Shown here piece by piece: positions 34,881 through 47,508 of a stretch of 64,000 bases of DNA. How positions within the stretch are numbered: position 1 is the first letter of the stretch; every line of letters begins with the position of its first letter. Source of the DNA: Nyssa sinensis. Its lineage: Eukaryota > Streptophyta > Magnoliopsida > Cornales > Nyssaceae. Location: positions 9,079,577 to 9,143,576 of the forward strand of contig CM018035.1 of assembly GCA_008638375.1 (NCBI GenBank). The letters run 5' to 3'. A program made the translations under genes and the position numbers. The notes under the pieces were generated by a model. That model had not been told where the DNA came from. It ran no database searches and worked only from the letters and a program-made list of their open reading frames with translations.

Positions 34881-35742
34881 AAGGGGCAAAGTCCTCCCTC
34901 CTCGAAATGAAAACTAATAAGAAGGGTTAAATTATGAAGTAAAGTTTAAAAAAAAAGAAGTTATTTTCCAATTTGGCGTTGTTTTTAACTTATTTACAGA
35001 ATTAAAATTATTTTTAAAATCGTCTTTCTAAAAAACAAAAAAATTATTAAGAAATCGTCTTTCAAAAATATGTTTTTAAAAACGTCTTTCTGAAAAAAGA
35101 TTTTAAACAATTTTTTTTTTTAAAATCCTCTTTCAGAAAGACTTTTTTAAAAAAAAATTTATTAAAAAATCGTCTTTCAAAAAGATGTTTCTGAAAGCAT
35201 CTTTTTGAAAAACGATTTCAAACAATTTTTTTTTTTTTAAATCGTCTTTCAAAATAACGATTTCACAAATGACCCTAATTTGATAAATAAGTTTACTGTA
35301 ACCTTATTCTTGAAAAAAAGTATAAAAAAACTCTATTTTAGTCAAAAATTCATAAAAACAATAACAACAAAATCAAAACACTCTGAAGTTGTCTCGTCTG
35401 GTCATGATCAACTTTGTAATAGGGTGATTTAATATCAGCTTTCAACTCTAGCTAAAAGGAAAAAAAAATTCAAATAAAATCAGACTGCCGTATAAAACCA
35501 GTCTTCATGATCTTGGCTTCAACTCTCCCTTGAACACAGCTGGATATTCTGAAGGTAATTCATATTGCTGCTAATGTTTGTTGTTAATAATGCATGCTAT
35601 GTGGACACTGATGGCAGAGTTTTAACAATCAAAATCTATGATGTTATTGGACCTTTAGTAGAACATCTCTCAACTGCCATTGATTGCTCTACACTAACAA
35701 TTTTCAAGCATGAAAATATCGAAAAAATGTGATGTGTATCTG
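34881..35742. other. intergenic with short scattered repeats
   Basis: Between copia and the C2/GRAM gene. At about 35010-35260 the motif ATCGTCTTTC and its inverse GAAAGACGAT recur at least six times at irregular spacing among A- and T-runs, so the strand could fold into several hairpins. The last 250 bp are presumably the 3' UTR and downstream sequence of the C2/GRAM gene. No other gene was seen. Confidence 0.5.
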
Positions 35743-38700
35743 TCAGGTTGAACTGTCCTGTTGAGTTGCCGATAAAATCTCTCTTTCCACCAGTTCAAAT
35801 ATTTCCTTCAACCGATGGGTAAACTTCTCGGTTATGTTTCGAGTTATTATCTGCTGGAACTTGGTGCTTTTCAGCCATGTGATGCCAATGTATACTTCGC
35901 ACTTGCACGAACCAGGAGCCACAATAGAGTTCTCAATTTGGTACCTAAAATGGACCTGCATGTGAGAATAAAACGTTTTTGCATTCATAGCCAAATGAAG
36001 CAATGAAGGATTGAATTTCACATCGAAGGTCTCTCCAACATATTGTTACTTACGCGGAAACGATCAGCATATGGGACATCATGCAAGGCCATAATCTCGT
36101 TGACAATCCACCCTTTATCATTTGCAACAGGAGATTTCTGCTGTGTGCAGGTAACTTCCCCTCCAAAAATTGAGACACGGCAGTTAAATTTGTAACATAG
36201 ATGCCTTTCAAATATGTCAGGCTTAATGGATTCCCAAGTAGTTGTCACATAACTGAGACAACCAAATTTTCCCATCACTATATGCTCCAAGTCTCCTCCC
36301 TCAAACATCTCCATCAGCATTTTTATCTGCTCAATTTTCCAACAAAGTTTCAGCACCCTATAGAAACAACATAACACATGTACTCCAAAAGAGGGGGAGG
36401 AAGGGGAAGCAGCAGTAGAATCACCCAAGGAAATACCTACTGTAACGTATCATGAACTTAGCCTCTGTTTTTAATGAGTCAGGGGCCCAGTGCTTAGAGT
36501 GTGGCAGTGCTCATTGCCTGATTAAGCAGCTAGGTTCAAATTAAGAGAAGTAGATTTGTTATTTTATGACAGGAAAATCAGTTTAGAATCATTAATTATG
36601 GGATTTAACAATCTTACTCATTCCAGAATTACAAGCTCAAGAAGCAGTGTTCTCACAACCTTTTTTTTTTTTGGATTAATGAAGTGTTAAAAGTGTTCTC
36701 ATTTTATCTATCCTTTTCAAACTAGCAGTTCACAGTTAATTAGGCCTTGCCAGTGGATGGAAGCAACACAAGGGACCTCATAAATTCTTTGTCTTATTTG
36801 CTTGTTTTTTTGTTAACTCGAAAATGAAATGAAGCCTCATAGATAAATTCATAAGGCACAACCCTTGGGCGTGAACCAAGTGATGGAGAAGTTAATGAGC
36901 AAAAAGTGACCACTTACATTAACGGGAAGTTCTGCTGAATAAACCTTGGACATCTTTGCATCTTCAACAACCAAACAGTAGTCATTCTCTTCAAGCAGCA
37001 CAGACTTTCCATCTTGATCCTTCTGTTCTTCTGCAATTTGTGCTTTCTGATCTGCAGTCAGAGTTCTTGTTCTCCACAAGGCCGTAATTGTCCTGTTATA
37101 ACAACATAGTGACTATCTTTTAAATAAGAAACTGCAGAATGAGCAAAATCATCTTCATCTCTGAGTAAAAATGTAAAATTAATTACTATTGAAATTATTT
37201 CATCCCATCAATACCTGCTGGCTACATTGAATGAGACAAATGATTGAAAATGAAATTGAAGCCTGCCTTCTTCATCTTGAGACTTTGCGCCATGTCTAGC
37301 ATCAAGACCTCGAGCCTTCCGCAGAACTATGACCAGTGAGGGACTGCCCATGGATGCAAGGGACAGGGGAAGCACTTGAATATCTTCAATATCCCCCCAA
37401 AGAAAGAAAAACTTTGTTTTATGTCCAAACAAGTTGGCATGAAATCCAATAATTCTTGCAGATACAAAGAGCCGCCCCTGCAACAAAAGGATGTCTCAAA
37501 TCCAAGGTGTAGAAACTTGAACACAAGCAAGTAGATAGGATTGAAGAGTATTGTGACCTTACGAAAAAATATACAAATAGAAGGATTTTGGATGAATCCA
37601 TTTGGACTTCAATAGCATTTAGATGTGTTTGTTTGTTTCTATCCAACACTGTTCAGATGGAGGGTATTTTGGATATATTTACTCTATGTTGGTTAATTAA
37701 TTTTTTTTTTTTTAATTATGACACCAACATCTATGTTGAACTTCCATGTAAAACATTATGGGTTGATCCAATTTCCATGGGAAAAAAAATGCCCCATAAA
37801 CATCACCACCATCACTCTAACCATCAAATTGTATATATTCATTCAATTACTTCGGGCATCAGAATACATTTAACAGCCTCAACTCATTGGCACCTATCAA
37901 AAAAAGAAGGCTCAACTCACCAACCAATTGTGAGTTTTTCATCAGGATTCCATGGTCTTAACTATAATACCAACTATATTTTCTCTTTTATCTTTTCTTC
38001 TAATTGTTTTGGTTGGGGGATGGGGTAGAAGAGGTTGACAGGACGAATAAACTCCCTACATTTTCCACTTTGTTAAGTCAAATGAGTCGAATCATATTAT
38101 GTCTGTGTTGTCATATTCTGAGTTACAAAATCAAAAGTGGTAAAAGATCGAGTCTAAGTTCATTGAGATTTTGGTTCACAAGTCTTGACGTTGGAGACGG
38201 TCATGCATAGCCGTTGAACATGTGAAGACTCGGTCACACAGATTGCACACATTTAGAAGTTTTTCATTCATGCATGAAATGTGTTTTCCAAACCTTATGT
38301 ATCACATGTCCGCATTTTTATGAGCTAAAATGAATTTTTAGAAGAAAAAAAAGAGCTAAAATTGTTTTAAACACTTAGAGAGACTGTTGACTATTGGCAT
38401 TCAAACGGGAGTAGTGGTTGTTTGAATGGTTTTAGCCGAAGTTGGTAGTTTGCAAAAGAGAGGCTATTGTTTGATACCATTCAATAGGGCGTTCAAACAG
38501 AAGTCGTGTGTAAAAACCATTCAATTGGGACTTTACAACATTCGAATGCGAGGCTACTAGAATGAGTAAAACTATTCTAGATAGCACCGTTGGATGGAGT
38601 TCGAACCATCGTTCAAACCAACCCAGTGTCTCTGTTGGATATGGTTTCCTTTTTCACTTTTCTCTGCATTCAACAAGGACTTCATATTTGGTAGAGGGGC

Positions 38701-41700
38701 TAGGGCATGAATTCAAAGCTTTTATAGAGAGATTTTTTAAGGCCTTTTCGCATTAAACATCTTTCAATCACTTAGAAAATTCACAATTGGCCTCATTGAA
38801 CCCAAAACTCGATTACTTTATTCGTGTTTGTGATCGAGCTTGGTGGATTTTTTTATTTAAGGTTGCTATTAGTGATTATCGATATGAACTTTTATCCCAT
38901 ACCAGTCGGATGGGACCGTAGGAGTAGTTTGATTGATATCTAAGATATTACATGCCTTACTACTAATAACTTAACTTGAGCATTTTGGACCATGTGGTTG
39001 GGCCGTTTCTTCCCCTTATTAGGACAATTGGCTTGGGGGCATTATGGAGTAGTATCGGAATCAACTCTTAGAGGGTAGAGGTCCCTAGAGTGTCCGCTTA
39101 ATGGACAGCTGGGAGAGATTTGGATCCACCCTACGAGGACTTGTGGTCCTAAGAGGAGGAGAATGTGATACTCTTATCTCACATTGGTTGGGTAGTAATT
39201 TGATTGGTATATAAGACACCACAAGCCTTACTAATAATAACTTGGCTTAAACATTTTGGGTCATGTGGTTGGGTTGGGCCACGGGGTTGGGCCCTTTCTT
39301 TAGGTTATTATGACAGCAGGCTTGGGGCATTACAATCAAGTTCCGTGGTGACTGATTATGTGGAAAGGGTTCGAGGATTCAAACATGGGTAACTGTGAAA
39401 GATAACTCATAGATTTGAGTAATGAGTTCAAGATCAGCATCTTTAAGGTTTGTGAATTCAAGTCGTTATGTAAGTGAAGTTGAGTCTCTATAACTCTTAA
39501 TATCATCATAGTGGATTGTGTTGTGCTGAACTAAATCTTCTAATTTTTTCCACAAGAGTTTTCCATGTAAACAAATTCTCGTGTTCCTGTTCTCTTGATG
39601 TAACTGCTTTAATTACTTTTCAAGGTTATTGATTTTTATTTACTTTGAACATTAAGAATTGACACATTGAATTGAACAAAAAAAAATTATTGGTGCTAGT
39701 TGCCCGTTTGACCTATTCACCCCTCTCTAAGTCATATTTCGGCATTATGGCAACATAAACGAACCTTTTTGATTGAACTTTTATAGTGGTATCATCGTAT
39801 ATTTCTTTTTCACACTTTACTTATAAGGCATTGCAAACATAAGTATTACCTGTAATGGCATCTTTCTTCTTAGGGAGCATGAGAAATCACTGATGAGAAA
39901 TTCTTCTGGTGGCAACCCAAAAAGTTTCTGGAACATTGAATTCCTATGAGGCGATTGAAGGTTTAACTATCAAGCACCCAGCATGAAGTTAGATTAACAC
40001 TTTTGAACACAAACTAAATATAATTTAAAGTTAAAAACAAAGGATGGTAGAGTTCCACAAGGTATTATCAAGCCAACAAAGGATTGTGATTGGATTGATG
40101 AGTTGAGGGAAAACGCAAGGACAAGGACCAGATTTTATTGTAGATTATCTCAAACAACTAGAGAAATTATGCAAGTCATAGGTTTACCTTCCTTCCAACT
40201 TCCTTTTCCATCTTTGTCAGGTACTCTTTAATTGTTTCAACACCATTGTTATTGTCCAAAAAAATTCTAAGGTGCAACTTTGACTGAGAGGACTGAGCAA
40301 GTTTTCCATCAAGGGCTACCCACACGTCTGCCAGTTCTGTATGTGTGTGCTTTAGGAAATTAATTTCAGCATGCCCCAGTGAGGCAGCCTGGTCAAATGG
40401 ACCATCAAAATCAAAAACTTCCACATCCAGTACTGAGGGTGGTTCTTCCGCAGCATCAAACTCAAGGATCTCTGAATAAATCATGAAGAGAGATGGATAC
40501 AAAAATTGGTAAACAGATACTAACAGGAACCATAAGATTATCCAAACCAAATAAAGACCATACCATTCCATTGAGGATCAAGAGTTTGAAGCTTGACAGA
40601 GCTGTTTCTCATTTTACCATTGCAGGTGAACACCACATAGGGGTCTGGGAGCTCCGTTGAATCCAAGGAAGCTAAGTTCATCCCCTCAATCAAAGCCACG
40701 GTAAGCACCCATCCATCACCTTGGGCTTTGACTCCATGGTCACATACTGTTAATAGAATGATAATTTGAGTGAATTACGGTACAAGGTCACAAAAATAAG
40801 TGGCACATAGTTTGAAGGTGCATCAAATTCAAAACAGTTCACAACATGTGTCAAGATGTCTAAATGCTTACCTCTACGCAACCTAGCTTGTATGAAGTGT
40901 GATACCATGTTATAAACACGTTCCAATTGAATTATCAAAATTCCACCGTTGATGAGTTCTCCAAAACTGTCTGGCAAATCAAGACCAAAAAATTCCAATA
41001 CCTGGAGCTTGCTGCGTTCACAGAGTATAATATGCACTAAGACATACAAAATCATAAAAGCAGTGGAAACCACAGTGAAATTCCAAAAATACTCAGTTGC
41101 CAACTTCCAATCTGACTGTTGCTCAGTTTGCAAAGTTGCCAACACATGATCTTTGTCTAATATATCTGCAGAATTTAGCAGTTTAAAATTTTGAGCTAGC
41201 AAGCTGGCAAACTGATCAAAACTCTCCTTCAGTCCCTGCCGAGCTCCTCCTCCTATCATGCCTCTCATCATAGTGTTCTGATAGAAGTTAATGCCCCAGG
41301 ATACTAAAAGATGGGAGGACTCCTCTCCAGGAGATAGCTCTGGCCCAGGCATTATCCTGTAAAGTAATTCAATCTTGAATGTATTTCCATATGGAACATC
41401 TGGTGTGCTCACATTTACTAAAACAACAAATTCCCTTCCATCTGCCTTGATATAGGTTTGCTCCTCAGTCGCTCTAACAGCCTTTACTAACTTCGTCGCC
41501 GCATTTGTGTAGGTAACAACTCGTGTTAAACATGACATTTCTGATTTCCATGTCCAAGGCCCCTCTTCTATGTCTGTTGTTCCCTGCAATTCTGCCAGAT
41601 CTCTGCGGAACTGTGAATTTGGAGCAAAAAGAAACATGTTGAGGTCTTTTGACAGTACCAGATAACTCGAATCAAGAAGAACACCCCCCTGCAAGTTCTC

Positions 41701-43628
41701 TGGCAATTCTCGTTCATTCTTAATTGACTGCATCATTTCAATAGCTTCTTGAAAGCTATAGCTAGAGGGAAGGTCCTCCATGCAATCCTCATAATCAGAG
41801 AGGGTCATGGATGGCTCTGAAGAATCATCATTTCTTGAGGTTTCCTCATTCTTATTGAAAAGCTTCTCCAAACGGCCCGCAATAGCCTTCATCAACTGTT
41901 TCCCTTCTAGGATCTTCCGGGATGGAGCTGTGCAGCTAAGAATATCTTGAGATGAAACGTATTCACATTCTTTAGAAGCCTCAATTTTAATGCTTGGATG
42001 TACAGAGAATAAATGGTTGGTGGATGTGTCTGGGCCTCTCTCATGCAAAGATAGAGCAAGAAGAATTTTCCCTGCATCCACATTTTATAGAACAAAAATA
42101 GTATCTTCGCATAAATAATCACACTGTAACAAACATTTCATTCTTAACTTCAATTGAAGAACCAAGGAGTGAACATGGACCTAACACAAGTATTGGATAA
42201 TAGCATTTTATTAATTTTTCCTCCAAATATTATTGGACTATCATTTTATTTAATTCATTAAAAAGGTGCTATAGTCACTTTTCATGCACAAAAAGATTAC
42301 ATGAGCAGCAGCACATCAAGTGCCTGAAGAAGCTACTTCTTTTGACAAAGTCACAAACAGATGTTGGTTTTGGCATTTCTCTCATCAACTCTCAAAAGAA
42401 ACTACAACATTTAGGTTCTTGGTCCAGGATTTTCTACAGAAAACAGCTCATAACGATCAATGGAGATACAAACTATCAGCTCAAGGGAAGCTGTTTGATT
42501 GTCACATTAGCCCATAGTGTTATGTGTTTTATTTGAACTCATAGGTTGACATTGGTTTGGAAACATCATCATCAATAAATGAAGCTACTCCTAAAATGCC
42601 CCCCTTTGTAGCCGGGCACTCCTAAAATGCAGTTGCTTTAACGACATTCTTGTCCAAGATCCAATATATGCCCTTGCCATAACATAAGACATGACAAAAT
42701 CATTGAAATGAGTCAAGTGAGGATCCATGGGCCATTGGTGAGCTTCGACCTTCACCCCCACTCCCAGTTTAAACTAATGTAATGAAATCATGAAATCAAG
42801 AACTAACGCAATGAACTCTTTCAAGTTCCAATGGATGCCTAAATGCCACATACATGACTAAAGTCTAGTGGTGTTTATGAATCGAATGAAAACTATCCCC
42901 TCTATGGAACATCAAAAAAAGAAGAATCATCGGCAAGCAAATAAAAGATTCTCACATCACTTGAAAGTTGAAATTACCAGTTCAGTAAGAAACAAAATCT
43001 CACTGCAATTATAGTAATTCCTTTTGATCTTGTTATTGCCTGTATAATGTTCTATAATCAACGACAATGGATTTATGAAATGAACCCTGATAAAATTAAT
43101 CATATTAGCATTAGTGCAAAGAAAGTACATTTCTTATAATTCTATCTCATTCCCCAGTTGTTGAGACCTTAATCCTATGCATACTAAATTGAATAAAACA
43201 ATAATATTGTTACATTATCTATGACAAAAGCCACTATACATAGATACGTATATATACGACCGGATACAGGGGCACTTACCAGTATCTTTGTTGATAAATT
43301 TCAGGGTCTTTGGATTTTCAAGCGAGAACCACGTCGGCGGCAAATTCTGATTCTCTTCGGCCGCAACTGACCATACTGGAACCCGAATCCGACCCACTAA
43401 ATCCCCGGAGACATTGAAGAACCCGGAATCATCATCATGGTGATATACAGAGACTATGAGTTCATCGTCCATGTCATGGACTCTGAACACAAACTCTTCA
43501 TTCCAAACAGGGTTTATGGTGTTCCTCAAAACCCTCGTCTTGGACTTGAACTTCCCAAACTGAAGCTTCACATACGAGTCCTTCACCGCCAAATCTCTAC
43601 CCTCCAACGCATAAACATATAGCCGCAT
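35743..43628 (-). CDS. C2 and GRAM/VASt domain-containing protein (nine exons)
   Basis: Exons on the minus strand: 43628-43280, 42071-40872, 40746-40564, 40471-40188, 39966-39850, 37477-37215, 37092-36918, 36326-36054, 35955-35743. All introns start GT and end AG. The exons total 3057 bp, giving 1018 residues, close to the size of Arabidopsis At5g50170-type proteins. Domains: C2 (residues 1-110, MRLYVYALEGRDL); first VASt/StART-like domain (about 250-412, with VSTPDVPYGNTFKIELL); a hydrophobic segment about 444-465 (probable membrane anchor); second C2 (about 530-640); GRAM (about 690-790, with FGHKTKFFFLW); second VASt (about 850-1010). The family is thought to bind membranes and lipids or sterols at contact sites; that role is inferred from domains. 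Intron 5 is 2.37 kb and holds a TRIM element. No lesion was seen. Confidence 0.95.
38883..39334 (+). mobile_element. TRIM (miniature LTR retrotransposon) in intron 5
   Basis: Two related direct repeats of about 163-171 bp (about 38883-39046 and 39164-39334) share TTTGATTGGTAT, CCTTACTAATAATAACTT and ATGTGGTTGGGCC-type blocks and end GGGGCATTAYA. They flank about 117 bp that starts with a degenerate GGAGTAGTATCGGAATC (initiator-Met primer-site-like) and ends with the purine tract AAGAGGAGGAGAATG. Flanks ATCGA and ATCAA match at 4 of 5. This is TRIM architecture: no coding sequence and a total of about 450 bp. The LTRs are clearly diverged, so the insertion is old, and intron splicing seems unaffected. 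Confidence 0.65.
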
Positions 43629-44344
43629 ATCTGGATTATTACTAAGCTAATTCTTGAAACAGAAGTGATTTGAATAGCTTGTGGGTTGAAAAGAAACCGA
43701 AATAGTTGTTCTTGTAGGGGTTGGGGACCTTGGGGTGACGGTGCTTGTATGGGGAAGAGAGAATACTGTAGGTGAAGCCATGAAGAACGTCGGTATGAGA
43801 GGAAGGCGACACGTGGGGAATGGATCAGTGCGACAAACAAGATCTAATAAGAAAGTTGTTTAGTGGGAGAAGTGGCGGTTTGGTTTGATAAATTACGAGT
43901 TAAGCCATTAGTTTGGTTAAAACTTCATTAAAGTTGGAAGATTTCGGGACTGGTTGATTTAGATATAATTTTTTTTTAAATTTTTTAATTAATGTTTTAA
44001 AAATTGTAAAATATATTTAGATATGATAATTTAAATTAAAAAAATTAAAATTAATTATAAATCAAATACGTATCTCGCGTTTTAAAATTAAAAATCTAAA
44101 CTAGTCAAAAATTTTATTTTTATATTATTTTTTTCCATATTTAAAATTTAGAAATTATTTTCCACTTGTAAAAAAAAAAAAAGTAATTTTTTCTTAAAAA
44201 TATTAAAAATTAAACTAAATGAACTAATCGTGAAAGAGTAGAGCCATGTAATTTATTTAATAAATACAATTATTAAATAAACGAGTTGTTTTTTATTTTT
44301 AAAACTTAAAACGTAATACACACACACACACACATATACATATG

Positions 44345-44900
44345 TCAGCTATATTGTTATGTCTAATTATAGGCTATAAATTTTGATTTTTCAAGTTTTT
44401 TGTTTTTTTAAAAATATGTGAGAGAACTTATGATCATCTTCTATCTAATTATATAGTAATCTATTCTCAATAGTTAAAATATTACGTCAAAATATATTGT
44501 TATGTCTAATTATAAGAATTCAATGTTGATTTTCCAAGCTTTTTGTTTTTTGTTTTTTGTTTTTTATTTTGAAACATGTGAGAACTTTTTATCACTTTTT
44601 TATTTAATTTGGTTCACTCTCAGTAGTTTTTGATTATGTCAAAGTAAATTTTTCTAAACTCACAAAATTAACTCTCTCTACAAGTCAGATAAATTTAAGG
44701 TCGGTGATTCTAAATATGTATCAAATCAGATAAATTTAAGATGGGTGATTTTCTAAAAATATAAGAATTAGGTGAATTTAAAATTATGGGTTGATTTCCC
44801 AAGTTGTTTTTGTTGAAACTTTTGAGAGAAGACTTTCTTTCAGTTTGGCTTTACTTAATTAGAAATCATTGCTCTTGGCTTTTCCTCCATAAAATGCTCA
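44345..44900. repeat. degenerate tandem units of about 150 bp
   Basis: The order TATTGTTATGTCTAATTATA, then TTGATTTTyCAAG, TTTTTGTTTTTT, ATGTGAGA, and ATCTAATTNNNT occurs at about 44352-44470 and again at about 44493-44630. A third, weaker copy, GTTGATTTCCCAAG then GAGAGAA, lies at about 44790-44870. These look like old local duplications of non-coding DNA. Confidence 0.5.
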
Positions 44901-45211
44901 GCCTTGTTATCTGCGTTTGAGTATGAATTTCTTGATGGACCATGTCCGTTACATCATTTGTTTGGCGTTGCTTTCACTCAGACCAAAACCCTCTTTTTGA
45001 GACTTTTGAGAAGAGAAGGGGCATCAAAACAGGCTTGTGGAATTCCACCTTACCACAAAGAGAATCAATGCTCTTTTATCACGAAATTAAGAATCAAAAC
45101 AAAGGTTGTGGCTGCAACAACAACTTGGCAATGAGGTTGTGATTAGGTGCTAATCTATTTGATTTGACCTATCTCAGTAATAATCCTATGACAACTTACA
45201 GAAAGAGTGAT

Positions 45212-45346
45212 ATTTAAAGTCTCTATTTTAAAGTGAAATGGAGATATTTATTTATTTCATATTACGAAACTCACATGTGATAGAATCCGATTATATGAGA
45301 TAAATGAATTTCACCATTTCACTTTAAAATAAAAAGATACCGAATT
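45212..45346. mobile_element. small MITE (135 bp) with 12-bp flanking repeats
   Basis: The inverted arms CTATTTTAAAGTGAAATGG (from 45223) and CCATTTCACTTTAAAATA (from 45314) are nearly perfect. The element is bracketed by identical AGAAAGAGTGAT at 45200-45211 and 45347-45358. A duplication of 9 bp or more suggests a Mutator-like origin. There is no coding sequence. Confidence 0.6.
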
Positions 45347-46706
45347 AGAAAGAGTGATGAAATGTGATAATGATCTTTTATAAGATTTCAAATTGTCTAC
45401 AAACATTGATGTAGTTGTGTATAGAATTGATTGGGTATAAGAGGATCACTATTTGTTTGTTCTATATTTGTAATATTAGTGCTACATTTGACATTGTTAC
45501 AACCCCAAATTATTACATTTTGAAATATCTGTTCAGATGGTGCATTTCACAAAAAACAAATAAAAAATTCATTTGTTGGCTCTCTCTCTCTCTCTCAATG
45601 GAAGGATTATTGTACAATATTGTTTTTTTTTTTTTTGTAATAACAAGGAACCTCATGAGTGACACATGAGTCTCGACCAGATAAACTTCACCAACCCACT
45701 ATCTCAGTCATTTTCGTACAAACTTGCAGGGAGGATGGTCCTAAAAATACCCGTGAAGTATTGAACCAAGAACCTTGTTTGTCTTTTCCAATCGAGCTTC
45801 ACGAGTCTACAAGAAAATCTCATTTTTTGGATACTGAAAAAATTCAATAATTACACAAAAATAAAATTCAATCCAAAGTTGATAGAAAGAAATAAATTAC
45901 ATATATCCATAGTGAGAATAGAACTAATAACCTCTCCTTTAGAAGAAGTTATGAATTACCAATCGGATTAGTCTCAGCCTATCATGCTATTTCTCTTGTT
46001 GATTATCATTTTGCAACTTCTTTCAAAAAGAAAATTTGTTATATATCTCTTGGTACAGCTTTGACATATGCCAAATCTTTTGTCATATTAGAGCACTAAA
46101 TATTGGCATAAGATTTGGCATTAACAAACTTTTGCTAACCAATTGGCAGTCTGGTGGAGCACTTGGGCTTTTTTCGTCTTTCCATTTTGTTTTGGTGCCA
46201 AGGAAAGAGGGAGGGAGGAACAAATAAACTATCAAATTCAACCAATCTAAGTAAAAGGGTTCCAAAAAGTGGGGTGGAGTAGAGAAGATGGTTGTGACCA
46301 TTGTAAGCCTCTGACCATTGAGAGAGGAAATGTTCATAAACTATCTAATTCAACTGGTATTTCGTGTTCTTTATTAAGAAAGGTGCAGAGTTTAAGTTAA
46401 GGGGAACATGGGCTAGTGAGTTTATGGGTTGAAAAATGGTCAATGTCTGTGTAGTCCATAGTGCCCACTGTAAAGCAGAGGGTGAATTAACTTGAGACTA
46501 ACTCAGTTGGTCATTTATGGCTTTTCTTAAAAAAAAAAACGTGGTGGGTTCAAATCTCGCTTTTTTTTTAATGAATATTTATTTTTATTCAGTCATGAAC
46601 TAAATTGAATTGTCTATTCAGTACTCATATTTGAAAGGCTCATACTATTGTTAGATTATATAGTCTTTAGTTATTTTGTAATGCTATAATTTTATTTTTG
46701 TACAAC

Positions 46707-47196
46707 CAGGGTGGGCTCGGTCATAAAACTAATAAAGTAATTGTTTTAGGCCTCACTTAAAGATAAGGCCTTAAATTTTATGTATTTATAGTATAATCAA
46801 ATTAGAAATATAAGATTAATAAATGTTTTAACTTTACAAAAAGACTCAAATTCTATGTATTTATAATATAATTAAATTAGAAGTGTAAGATTAATAAAAA
46901 TTTAACTCTACAAAAAGGCTTGTAAAGACTCCATGAAAAAAAAAAACTTAATTCTATTAATAGATTTTTATTCGTATTATACTCTAATATTTTATTGTTA
47001 TCTATTTAGATTAAAAAATTTATGTAAAAACTTTATTATTAGAGTTTTTTTTTCAATATATACATTTTCCTTGTTAAAAAAATTAAATTTATATATAGAA
47101 AATAAAGTAAAAAATTACATTAATATTAAAAAAAATGTCTTATTTAAAGTTGTCACTTTATAGCTTTAGGTCTTTAATTATAATGAACCGGTTCTG
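46707..47196. mobile_element. hAT-like MITE, copy 2
   Basis: Starts CAGGGTGGGCTCGGTCATAAAACTAATAAAGTAATTG and ends TTAATTATAATGAACCGGTTCTG; the interior closely follows copy 1 (7541-8006). The flanks TGTACAAC and GATATAAC match at only 5 of 8, so the duplication is degenerate or the ends are misplaced by a base or two. Confidence 0.55.
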
Positions 47197-47508
47197 GATA
47201 TAACGATTGGAGAGAGAAGAATCGAACTCACGCTAATTACATGAGGAGTGAAAGACTTTAGTTGTTATAGTGTTGTAATTATATTATTCAATTAATTATA
47301 ATACATGAATTGCTTTTAAAAAAAAAAAAAAAGGTGTGAACTATGGAATAGGCAAAGGACAGAGAAAGGGGACTATGGGCCGCCTGCATTTCCGGGAGTG
47401 CTAATATTTTTTGTTGGTTATACATAGGCCCAAGTAAACAGCAGGGACAAGCCCACTCTAAACCCGTAAAATTGCAAACCAATTTATAGCCCATTTTCTT
47501 ACTTCTGT

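Larger units (their letters stand above)
43629..46706. other. intergenic upstream of the C2/GRAM gene
   Basis: Should contain the promoter and 5' UTR of the C2/GRAM gene just above 43628, but no clear TATA was found. The rest is AT-rich, with a (CA)n run at about 44318-44335, the degenerate tandem units and the MITE listed separately, a (CT)n run at about 45582-45597, and a possible SINE-like box B (GGGTTCAAATCTC) near 46550. The open frames here are short and unrecognised. Confidence 0.45.

Noticed and set aside
36450..36560. tRNA-like or SINE-like sequence with AGGTTCAAATT
   Set aside because: No box A at the right distance and no duplication; it lies within an intron of the C2/GRAM gene.
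38880..39340. Cassandra-type TRIM with 5S rRNA-like LTRs
   Set aside because: The LTRs lack any 5S rRNA promoter-like block, so only the general TRIM call was kept.
46480..46560. SINE with box A-like CTCAGTTGGTCA and box B-like GGGTTCAAATCTC
   Set aside because: The boxes are plausible but the spacer is a poly(A) run, and no flanking duplication was found.
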